From NCBI RefSeq assembly GCF_025273675.1, contig NZ_CP045809.1:4340001-4404000 (forward strand): a DNA stretch of 64,000 bases, given 5' to 3'. Source of the stretch: Gordonia pseudamarae (lineage in GTDB: Bacteria > Actinomycetota > Actinomycetes > Mycobacteriales > Mycobacteriaceae). The notes under the pieces are model-generated. The model saw only the letters and a list, made by a program, of their open reading frames with translations. It ran no database searches and had not been told where the DNA came from. The translations under genes were made by a program, and so were the position numbers. Positions 28,664-36,237 of this stretch are shown here, piece by piece. Within the stretch, counting starts at the first letter, position 1, and the number at the start of each line of letters is the position of its first letter.

Positions 28664-28730
28664 TAACCGGTAACCCTGCCAGGTCACACGCTTCGTGTCA
28701 CTGTGATGAGCACCTCAATTAGGTTACCGG
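28664..28730. promoter_or_regulatory. inverted TAACCGG/CCGGTTA elements upstream of the first GMC oxidase
   Basis: TAACCGGTAACC (starting about 28664) is followed by GGTTACCGG at 28722-28730; the 9-mers CCGGTAACC (28667-28675) and GGTTACCGG are exact reverse complements. Similar TTACCGG and TAACCGG pieces recur at about 30445-30462 upstream of the second GMC oxidase, suggesting a shared regulator. Confidence 0.4.
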
Positions 28731-28802
28731 ACAACGTATTTGTCCCACTGAATGAGACATGACGACCCTTCGGATACCGAACGATCCGCGGACGCCGGGC
28801 AC

Positions 28803-30386
28803 TCAGATGATGGAGCCGACGTCGCGCGTGACGATCCGGTCCATGGCGCGTTCGGCGACCGCCGCGATGGTCATCGACGGGTTGCAGGCGCCCGCGGTGC
28901 CGGGCAGCAGGGAGCCGTCCAGAACATACAGACCGCGCTGCCCCTTGACCCGGCCCTCCAGATCGCACACCACGCCCATGTTGGCGCCGCCGAGCGGATG
29001 CCAGGTGAACGGGGTGACCAGATTGAGGTCGGTGACCGGGTCGATGCCGCCGATGCGGTGGGCGGCCGCGTTGAGTCGGCCGGCCACGCCCGCGTCACCG
29101 CCGAGCGGCCAGTTGATGGAGGGGTTGCCGGTCAGCGGGTCGACCCCGATGCTGCCGCGGGTGCCGCTCGCCCCGTAGCCGAACAACATGGTGCTGCGGG
29201 CGTCGACACCCAGGAACTTGGGTGCGGCCGCCTGCACCAGCGTGTACGCGGTGCGCGGATTGGACCAGTTCCGCGAACCGTAGACGACCGGACCACCCTG
29301 CGGCGCACCGAGATCGGCGGTGATGCCCGTCCAGGAGAAGGTACGGTCACCGTTGGTGCCCCAGCCATGGCCGACGCCGTCGGGCAGGTTGGAGATGGCC
29401 CCGCTCCGCTTGGCCTTTACCAGCAGCTTGCTCGTGTTCAGGCTGCCCGCGGCGAGGATCAGCGCCTTGGTGGTGTACACCTTGCGCTGCACCACCCGCC
29501 CCGATTTATCGGTGCGGTTGACGTTCACGATCCACTTGCCGGTACGGCCGCGGGAGATGCCGGTGACCTCGTGCTGGGTGGCGACGGTGACCCGGCCGGT
29601 GGCCTCGGCCTGACGCAGGTAGGTGACGTCGATGCTGTGCTTGCCGCCGTTGTTGACACCGAACAGCGTGTCGCCCACGGTGTAGGACCGCCGCATCCGG
29701 CCATGGTTCTCCGCGATCGCGTAGTTCCAGTCGATGGGTGCGCGCAGTTTCTCCACCGGCATCCCCGCCCGGCGGGCGCGCTTGGCGAACTCGCGGGCGC
29801 CCCGGTAGGCGTGCGAGTTGATCAGCACATCGGGCGCGACACCCGCCTTGAGCATCCGCGCCACCCGGGGGTAGTGGACGCGATCCATCGTCGAGTAGTC
29901 CAGGGCATCGGGGAACCAGGCGTTGAACACCGAGCGCCTGGGCTGCAAGGTCATGCCGAGGTACACCAGTGATCCGCCACCGACACCGGCCGCGCACACC
30001 GCCGACATCGTGGGGCTGACAACGGTCTCGAACAGGCCGACGTACGGATCCTGACCGAACGGCCGACCGAACAGGTTGGGCGCGGACTTGTGCCACAGGG
30101 TCCGCCGGTCCATGTTCTGGGCGGTGGGAAAGGTCCGGGCGTTGGGGCCGGTGGGCCAGCGCTTACCACGCTCGAGGACCAGCACGTTGACACCGGCCTG
30201 GGCCAGGCGCAGCGCGGCCACACCCCCACCGAAGCCCGAGCCGATGACGATCGCACGCTGCTCGGACCGGTCGGTCCGCACGCGCGGAGCACCCGAGGCC
30301 GCGCCGGGAACAAGCTGGGCACCGGCCACTCCGGCACCCACCGCGGCTGCGCCCTTGAGAAAGGTACGACGCGTTGACAAGGACAT
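28803..30386 (-). CDS. second GMC-type flavin oxidase, paralogue of the downstream gene
   Basis: This 527-residue protein has the same layout as its neighbour: Tat signal (STRRTFLKGAAAV), FAD motif VIGSGFGGGVAALRLA, and the HPLGGANMG region with the catalytic histidine. The two proteins are clearly homologous along their whole length and differ mainly in the middle. The ATG at 30386 gives the expected Tat signal directly at the N-terminus; a longer in-frame extension lacks one. Tandem duplication probably produced the pair. Differing substrate range or expression timing is inferred. Confidence 0.83.
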   Translation of the reverse strand: MSLSTRRTFLKGAAAVGAGVAGAQLVPGAASGAPRVRTDRSEQRAIVIGSGFGGGVAALRLAQAGVNVLVLERGKRWPTGPNARTFPTAQNMDRRTLWHKSAPNLFGRPFGQDPYVGLFETVVSPTMSAVCAAGVGGGSLVYLGMTLQPRRSVFNAWFPDALDYSTMDRVHYPRVARMLKAGVAPDVLINSHAYRGAREFAKRARRAGMPVEKLRAPIDWNYAIAENHGRMRRSYTVGDTLFGVNNGGKHSIDVTYLRQAEATGRVTVATQHEVTGISRGRTGKWIVNVNRTDKSGRVVQRKVYTTKALILAAGSLNTSKLLVKAKRSGAISNLPDGVGHGWGTNGDRTFSWTGITADLGAPQGGPVVYGSRNWSNPRTAYTLVQAAAPKFLGVDARSTMLFGYGASGTRGSIGVDPLTGNPSINWPLGGDAGVAGRLNAAAHRIGGIDPVTDLNLVTPFTWHPLGGANMGVVCDLEGRVKGQRGLYVLDGSLLPGTAGACNPSMTIAAVAERAMDRIVTRDVGSII

Positions 30387-30545
30387 TCCACTCCCCTGAT
30401 ACACCCGTGAGACCAGACGGCCCCAGAAAACACTGTAGGGAAACTTACCGGAGCGTAACCGGTGTTCGTCAACATTGCGCGATGTCGAATACCGTGCCCT
30501 GACTTGCAACCGGTGACCCGTCGGCGTCCTGCGGGCCGTCCCGGG

Positions 30546-31028
30546 TCAGAGCCCTTCGGCCCGCACCGCCCGCTCGTAGGCGTCGTTGTAGGCGCGCAGT
30601 TCGTGCAGCAACACCTCGGGACGGCCGGGCGCGAGGTCATCGAACACCCGGCGCAGGCGGTCGGCGCGCAGGTTGCCGTCGTGCACGAACGCCGCCCGAC
30701 CCGCCTCAGTGGGTCGCAGCATCTTGCTCGCACTGCCCTCGACGGCGAAGCGCTCCACGTAGCCGTGTTTGATCGCGGCGTTGACCTGGCGATTGACCGT
30801 GGACTGTTCGAGTTCGAGCTCGACGGACAATTCGCGCAGGGTGCGCGGGCCCTCCCAGAGCCGCAACAGGATGGTGAAGGCGGATGCCTCCAGGACGGCA
30901 CCGGCGAAGGTGTTGATCTTGCGCCGATTCAATCGGAGCAGTTCATCGACGATGTCGTGGATCTGTTGGGACGGCCACGGCATGAAGGAACCATCGGCTT
31001 CGTCCTGTTCGCGACTGTCCAACATCAT
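30546..31028 (-). CDS. MarR-family regulator
   Basis: This protein of about 160 residues has a winged-helix MarR core (LSVELELEQSTVNRQVNAAIKHGYVER) and a C-terminal dimerisation helix. Two adjacent ATG codons (31028, 31025) fit. It is divergent from a DHA2-type MFS pump, and a perfect palindrome lies between, so ligand-induced derepression of the pump is the likely role. It could also act on the GMC oxidase gene downstream. Confidence 0.8.
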   Translation of the reverse strand: MMLDSREQDEADGSFMPWPSQQIHDIVDELLRLNRRKINTFAGAVLEASAFTILLRLWEGPRTLRELSVELELEQSTVNRQVNAAIKHGYVERFAVEGSASKMLRPTEAGRAAFVHDGNLRADRLRRVFDDLAPGRPEVLLHELRAYNDAYERAVRAEGL

Positions 31029-31136
31029 CTCCCGATCACACCCACTTCCGACGCGGCAGTCCGCCTTCCGGCGGATCGCCACACATATATCGGGCATTCC
31101 GCCCCGTCACACGTATTCAATCTAGAGGGCGATTCC

Positions 31137-31155
31137 CATATGTAGGTTACATATG
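31137..31155. promoter_or_regulatory. palindromic MarR operator
   Basis: CATATGTA (31137-31144) and TACATATG (31148-31155) are exact inverted repeats separated by GGT, 26 bp before the MFS start codon. Size and placement suit a MarR dimer site that would block the pump promoter. Confidence 0.72.
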
Positions 31156-31181
31156 TACTATGCATAGCCGAAGGAGGTGTC

Positions 31182-32741
31182 ATGTCCAAGCACACCAAGG
31201 GCGTCCAGGACCCGGCCGGTACGGATACGACCCCGGCCGCCGTCGAGGCACAGGCAAGGGGTGCCAACCCGGTACTGATCATCGCGACCCTCTGCTTCGG
31301 CGGTCTGGTCGCCTCCCTGATGCAGACCCTCGTCGTCCCGTTGCAACCCGAGCTTCCGGGCCTGCTCGACACCTCGCGCACCAACGCCTCGTGGGTCATC
31401 ACCGCCACCCTGCTCGCCGCGGCGGTCGCGATGCCGATCGCCGGACGCCTGGCCGACATGTTCGGAAAAAAGCGGGTGCTGTTGGTCAGTGCCGCACTGC
31501 TGGTGCTCGGTTCGGTCATCTGCGCCGTCGGATCGAGCCTGGTCCCGATGGTCGTCGGGCGTGCCGTCCAGGGACTCGCGATGGGCTTCATCCCGGTGGC
31601 CATCAGCCTGATGCGTGAGGTCACCCCGCCCCGGCTGACCTCGATCGCCGTCGCCACCATGTCGGCGACGATGGGTGTCGGCGGCGCGATCGGCCTGCCG
31701 ATGGCCGCCGCGATCTACGAATCGGGCAACTGGCACGTCCTGTTCTGGGTGTCCGCCGCCCTCGCGGCGATCACACTGGTGTTGACGTTCTTCGTCGTGC
31801 CGTCCGTCCACGACGCCGTCGGCGGCCGCCTCGACTGGGGTGGCGCGATCGGCCTGGCCACCGGCCTGGTCCTGCTGCTCACCGCGATCACCAAGGGCAA
31901 CGACTGGGGCTGGTCGAGCGTGACGACACTGGGCATGCTGGCCGCGGGTCTGATCGTGTTCGCCGCGTGGGGCCGCTACGAACTCGGCCACCGCGATCCG
32001 CTCATCGACCTGCGCACCGGCGCCCGCCCCGCGGTGCTGTTCTGCAACATCGCCGGTGTGGCCATCGGTTTCGGCATGATGGCGCAGTCGATCGTGGTGC
32101 CGCTGCTGCTCGAATCCCCGAAGAGCACCGGCTACGGCCTCGGCCAGACCATCCTGCAGGCCGGTCTGTGGATGGCTCCCGGCGGTGTGATGATGCTGGT
32201 GTTCGCCCCCGTCTCGGCGACCCTGATCAACCGGATCGGCCCCAAGTACACGCTGATGCTGGGCGCCACCGTCCTCGGCTTCGGATACCTGTTCGCCGCG
32301 TTCATGATGGGTTCGGCATGGCAGCTGATGATCGCGTCGATGATCTGCGCCGCCGGCGTGGGTATCGGCTATGCGGCGATGCCCACCCTCATCCTGGGGA
32401 ACGTCCCGATGTCGGAGGCCGGTGCGGCCGTCGGCTTCAACTCCCTGATGCGGTCGGTGGGCACCACCTCCGCGTCGGCGGTGATGGCGCTCGTGCTCAC
32501 CTCCTCGACGATCGACGTCGACGGGATCAGTTTCCCCGCCGATTCGACCTTCACCTGGTGCTTCCTGATCGGCGCCATCGCCGCCTTCGTCGGCGTCGCC
32601 ATCGCCATGCTGGTGCCGGGAGCCCAGCCCGACCGATTGCCGGTGGACGGCGTCCCCGAGCCCGGCGACATCCAGCCTGCCGATACCCCGCTCACCGACA
32701 CCCAGCTCACCGACACCCGGCCGACGGCGGCGGGCACGTAG
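31182..32741 (+). CDS. DHA2-family MFS efflux pump (14 spans)
   Basis: This 519-residue protein has a soluble N-terminus, about 14 hydrophobic spans, a motif A loop (GRLADMFGKKRVL) and the C-terminal length of EmrB/QacA-type drug:proton antiporters. A strong GGAGG ribosome site precedes the ATG. The C-terminal tail contains repeated D-T-x-L-T-D-T units. Divergence from marR with a palindromic operator suggests inducible efflux of a toxic small molecule. Confidence 0.85.
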   Translation: MSKHTKGVQDPAGTDTTPAAVEAQARGANPVLIIATLCFGGLVASLMQTLVVPLQPELPGLLDTSRTNASWVITATLLAAAVAMPIAGRLADMFGKKRVLLVSAALLVLGSVICAVGSSLVPMVVGRAVQGLAMGFIPVAISLMREVTPPRLTSIAVATMSATMGVGGAIGLPMAAAIYESGNWHVLFWVSAALAAITLVLTFFVVPSVHDAVGGRLDWGGAIGLATGLVLLLTAITKGNDWGWSSVTTLGMLAAGLIVFAAWGRYELGHRDPLIDLRTGARPAVLFCNIAGVAIGFGMMAQSIVVPLLLESPKSTGYGLGQTILQAGLWMAPGGVMMLVFAPVSATLINRIGPKYTLMLGATVLGFGYLFAAFMMGSAWQLMIASMICAAGVGIGYAAMPTLILGNVPMSEAGAAVGFNSLMRSVGTTSASAVMALVLTSSTIDVDGISFPADSTFTWCFLIGAIAAFVGVAIAMLVPGAQPDRLPVDGVPEPGDIQPADTPLTDTQLTDTRPTAAGT

Positions 32742-32760
32742 TCACCACCACCTCGACGAC

Positions 32761-32794
32761 ACGGCGGCCGGACCCGATCGGGTCCGGCCGCCGT
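32761..32794. terminator. 34-bp perfect palindrome, bidirectional terminator
   Basis: The sequence from 32761 to 32794 is a perfect palindrome centred on GATC with 15-bp GC-rich arms. It lies between two convergent MFS genes, just after the stop of the first. Transcripts from either side would form a very stable hairpin; there is only a weak U-tract. Confidence 0.75.
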
Positions 32795-32855
32795 CGTGGT
32801 TGTTCTCCCAGTTGTCCTCGTAGCTGTTGTTGTGGTGGCCGTCGGCGTCCGGCGG

Positions 32856-34262
32856 TCACTGCTCCCGTTCGCGCACACCGCCGCGGATCAGGTTGACGGT
32901 GAGGGCCGCGCACACCGCCGCACAGCCCACCGCGCTGATCGCCAGCGCCACCTCGATACCGCGCTCGGACGGCGGTCCGCCCGCACTGACCGCGTGCGCG
33001 GTGAGCACCGCCCCCGACAGCGCGCTGCCGATCGCACCGCCGAGCGTGCGCAGCACCTGATTGAAGCTCACCGCGCTGCCCAGTTCCTCGGTGACGACGC
33101 TGCGCGCGATGAGTCCGGGCATCGCGGCGTAAGTGGTGCCGATACCCACCCCGAACAGAAACTGGCTCGCCATGAGTTCCCACAGGTGGGTGTGTGCGAA
33201 CAACATGACGAAGGCCGCCGCGGTCAGCACGCTCGCCCCGATGGGCAGGAACGTCGTCAGCGACGTCCGCGCCGCCAGCGCCCGCACCACCCGGTTAGCG
33301 GCGAAACTGCCCACCGACAGCGGCAGCATCACGAAACCCGCCCACAGCACCGGCACCGCGAGACCGAAACCGGTGCTCTCCGGCGACTGCGCGACGAGGC
33401 TGATGATCGAGAGTCCCATGTACATGGCGATCCCGAGCCCGATGGCGGCGCCGTTGGCCAGCAGCACGTCGGGGCGGCGGATCACCCGCAGGTTGACCAT
33501 CGCGTGCGGGGTGCGCAGTGACACCGCCACCCAGATGGACAGCAGGACGAGCGCGGCTGCGATGGTCGTGAGTGCGCGCCCCGACATCCAGCCCCAGGCC
33601 GGTCCCTGGCTGATGCCGATGAGCAGGGCCGCCAGGCCGGTACCGAACAGCGCCGCGCCGCGCAGGTCGAACGGCCGGGTGGGCGCCTGCTCGTCCGGGC
33701 CGTCGGGAACCGTCCACCACACCACGGCGATCGCCGAGGCGATGAAGGCGACAGCGAACCCGAACGCCGTCCGGAAACCGAAGTCGGCGGCCAGCAGACC
33801 GGTGAGCGGGTAGCCGAGACCCAGGCCGGTCGCGACCGTCACCGACAGCGACGAGATGCCGCCGGCGAGCCGGTCGGGCGGCAGATAGCGCCGGGCGACC
33901 GCGATGGTCACCGGCACGATGCCGTAGGTCAGTCCCTGCAATGCCCGGCCCACGAGGAACACCGAGAAGTTGGGCGCCGACGCCGCGATCACCGATCCGG
34001 CCATGATGATCAGTAACGACACCATGAGCAGCCGCTTCTTGTGCGGTCCGTCGCTCAGCCTGCCCATCACCGGCGTGACGACGGCGCCGACCAGCAGATT
34101 GATGGTGAGGGTCCACTGCGCCGCGCTCACCGCGACGTCGAGTTCCCGGGAGATCGTCGGCACCAGCAGCATGCCGAGGGAGGCCACGATCGACGAGGTG
34201 AGAGCGGTGTAGATCAGTGCGATCGGCCGTACGGATTCCGTATTGCGATGCACTGTGACCAT
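32856..34262 (-). CDS. MFS transporter (14-span drug-efflux type)
   Basis: This 468-residue protein has many hydrophobic spans, a motif A-like GRLSDGPHKKRLL loop and a second GRALQGLTYGIVP motif typical of DHA2-like exporters. It is convergent with the other MFS pump and clearly related, but is not a close copy. The ATG at 34262 is used; a GTG two codons later is possible. The substrate is unknown. Confidence 0.8.
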   Translation of the reverse strand: MVTVHRNTESVRPIALIYTALTSSIVASLGMLLVPTISRELDVAVSAAQWTLTINLLVGAVVTPVMGRLSDGPHKKRLLMVSLLIIMAGSVIAASAPNFSVFLVGRALQGLTYGIVPVTIAVARRYLPPDRLAGGISSLSVTVATGLGLGYPLTGLLAADFGFRTAFGFAVAFIASAIAVVWWTVPDGPDEQAPTRPFDLRGAALFGTGLAALLIGISQGPAWGWMSGRALTTIAAALVLLSIWVAVSLRTPHAMVNLRVIRRPDVLLANGAAIGLGIAMYMGLSIISLVAQSPESTGFGLAVPVLWAGFVMLPLSVGSFAANRVVRALAARTSLTTFLPIGASVLTAAAFVMLFAHTHLWELMASQFLFGVGIGTTYAAMPGLIARSVVTEELGSAVSFNQVLRTLGGAIGSALSGAVLTAHAVSAGGPPSERGIEVALAISAVGCAAVCAALTVNLIRGGVREREQ

Positions 34263-34419
34263 CGTTCAATACTGCCCGAGTTCAGGGCGCGCACAGCACA
34301 CCGGGCCGCCCGCCCGGAGCCGGTCGCGGCGTTCTCCCAGGCAGCGGCGACACCGGTGCGGGTAGTCCGGTTGTACTCACCTAGAGTCGATCCAAAGCCC
34401 CTTTTCAGGAAGGACCCCC

Positions 34420-35301
34420 ATGCCGATCGATGAGGCCGCCCCCGCCCCACAGTGGTTCACCGACGCGGTCGGCACCCCCGCTCAGGAACACTGCCTGGAG
34501 GTCGACGGCGCGCGGATCGTGTACCGCACGTGGGGCCCCGAGGGCGCGCCCGGTGTGCTGCTGGTGCACGGTGGTGCCGCGCATTCGGGCTGGTGGGATC
34601 ACCTGGCACCGCAGCTGGCCGGTGATCGCCGGGTGGCGGCCCTCGACCTGTCCGGGCACGGGGACAGCGACTGGCGTGACTCGTACAGCTTCGACGGCTG
34701 GGCCGCCGAGGTGCACGCCGTCGCGCTGGCGGCCGGCGTGACTGATCAGCTGCTGGTGGTGGGCCACAGCCTCGGTGGCCTGATCACCGCCAAGGCGTCG
34801 ACGCTGTTCCCCGATGTCATCGACAACATCCTCATCATCGATTCGGAGATCTTCCACCCCGACCAGATCCGGGCGGCGCAGACGGGCGGTCAGTCGGTGC
34901 CAGAGATCCGCAGCACCGGCCGCAGGTTCTACCCGAGCCGGGACGATCTGCTGGCCCGCTACCGGCTGGTCCCCGACCACCCGTGCTACACCTACGCCAA
35001 GGATTACGTGGCGGCCGGTTCGGTGGTCGAGGAGAGCGAGGGCTGGCGCTGGAAGTTCGACCGGACGTTCGGCATCGACCTCGATCACAGGGCACCGATG
35101 CCCGACCCCGACGCCACGGTCACCGTGATCCGCTCCGGCAAGGGCCGGATGACCGCGTTCATGGCCGGGGAGATCGTGTCCGGGCTACGGACGATCTCCC
35201 GGATCGTCACCTTCCCGGAGGCCGGCCATCACGTGATGCTCGACTATCCGCTCGAACTGCTCGCCGAGATCCGGCGCGCGATCGCACGCCCGAACCCCTG
35301 A
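34420..35301 (+). CDS. alpha/beta hydrolase
   Basis: This 293-residue cytoplasmic hydrolase has the oxyanion HGG (LLVHGGAAHS), the nucleophile elbow GHSLGG (about residue 114) and a late GHHVM histidine, so the Ser-His parts of the triad are present. AGGAAGG precedes the ATG at 34420. It is followed by an SDR gene 79 nt downstream. The substrate is unknown; esterase or C-C hydrolase activity is possible. Confidence 0.8.
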   Translation: MPIDEAAPAPQWFTDAVGTPAQEHCLEVDGARIVYRTWGPEGAPGVLLVHGGAAHSGWWDHLAPQLAGDRRVAALDLSGHGDSDWRDSYSFDGWAAEVHAVALAAGVTDQLLVVGHSLGGLITAKASTLFPDVIDNILIIDSEIFHPDQIRAAQTGGQSVPEIRSTGRRFYPSRDDLLARYRLVPDHPCYTYAKDYVAAGSVVEESEGWRWKFDRTFGIDLDHRAPMPDPDATVTVIRSGKGRMTAFMAGEIVSGLRTISRIVTFPEAGHHVMLDYPLELLAEIRRAIARPNP

Positions 35302-35308
35302 TTCGTCC

Positions 35309-35329
35309 TTACGGTATGTTTTACGGTAT
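35309..35329. repeat. direct repeat TTACGGTAT in the hydrolase-SDR spacer
   Basis: TTACGGTAT occurs at 35309-35317 and 35321-35329, 12 bp apart start to start, just after the hydrolase stop and about 50 bp before the SDR start. It could be an operator or part of an SDR promoter. Confidence 0.35.
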
Positions 35330-35379
35330 AGCCCGTCGCGGCTGTACCGGCCCACCACCATCGCAATCTGAGGAGAGAA

Positions 35380-36072
35380 ATGACCGATTCATCGCAGCGT
35401 CTGGTCGTCGTCACGGGAGCCGCGGGCGCCCTCGGGCAGGCCGTGGTCTCCGAGTTCCTGGCCGCAGGCGCGGCCGTCGTCGCCGTCGACATCGCCGGTG
35501 AGCGCCTCGATGCCCTGGGGCAGACCGAGAACGTCCACGCGGTGGGCGCCCAGCTCTCCGATGCCGCCGCCACGACGGCCGCGTGGGAGGCGATCGACGC
35601 GATCGGCACCCCCGACACCCTGGTCACTCTCGCCGGCGGTTTCCAGCCGAGTTCACTGGCCGACCTCACCGAGGACATCTGGGACGCTATGATCGACTCC
35701 AATGTCGACTCGGTGGTGTGGTCGGCCCGTGAGGCCGCCAAGCGTTTCGAGGCCACCGGCGGCGGATCGATCGTCACCGTCGGCTCCAAGACCGCCGTCG
35801 CCGGTGCCGCGCCACTGGCCCACGCCACCAGCAAGGCCGCCGTCGTCCGGATCACCGAGTTGCTGGCTGAGGAGTTGCGCCCCAAGAAAATCCGGGTCAA
35901 CACGGTGCTGCCGTCGGTGATCGACACCCCCGCCAACCGCACCTGGATGTCCGACGACCTGGCCGCCCGCGCGGTCAGCCCCGCCGCCATCGCCAAGGTG
36001 ATCGCGTTCCTCAGCAGCGCCGACGCCGCCCCCATCAGCGGAGCCCGGGTGCCGGTCTACGGCGACGCCTGA
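35380..36072 (+). CDS. SDR-family oxidoreductase
   Basis: This 230-residue protein has the cofactor motif VVTGAAGALGQ at the N-terminus and a classical SDR length. The catalytic tyrosine position of YxxxK reads HATSK, so the usual Tyr is replaced by His while the Lys is kept. It may be an atypical or inactive member. AGGAGA lies upstream of the ATG. It is the last chromosomal gene before the BREX island. Confidence 0.78.
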   Translation: MTDSSQRLVVVTGAAGALGQAVVSEFLAAGAAVVAVDIAGERLDALGQTENVHAVGAQLSDAAATTAAWEAIDAIGTPDTLVTLAGGFQPSSLADLTEDIWDAMIDSNVDSVVWSAREAAKRFEATGGGSIVTVGSKTAVAGAAPLAHATSKAAVVRITELLAEELRPKKIRVNTVLPSVIDTPANRTWMSDDLAARAVSPAAIAKVIAFLSSADAAPISGARVPVYGDA

Positions 36073-36180
36073 CCGCCTACTCGTCGCGCGACCCTTTTCG
36101 ATTTCCCGGGCCGACACGACGAAGGGCGTGGCACCCCTCTTGATCCCCGAGGCCGAGCGAGGGTCACGAGGGGGCCGGCG

Positions 36181-36197
36181 ACATGACATGACATGAC
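36181..36197. repeat. short tandem repeat (ACATG) x3 at the island edge
   Basis: Three perfect ACATG units followed by AC lie between the SDR gene and the end of brxL, near the presumed island boundary. Length changes here would not affect a coding frame. Confidence 0.5.
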
Positions 36198-36237
36198 GGC
36201 CAACCACCGAAACCGTTGGGCCCAGCGCGTCGCCACA

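Noticed and set aside
33295..34269. 324-aa minus-strand frame inside the second MFS gene
   Set aside because: It is an alternative frame of the same strand. The MFS frame has clear membrane spans, while this one is Arg-rich without structure.
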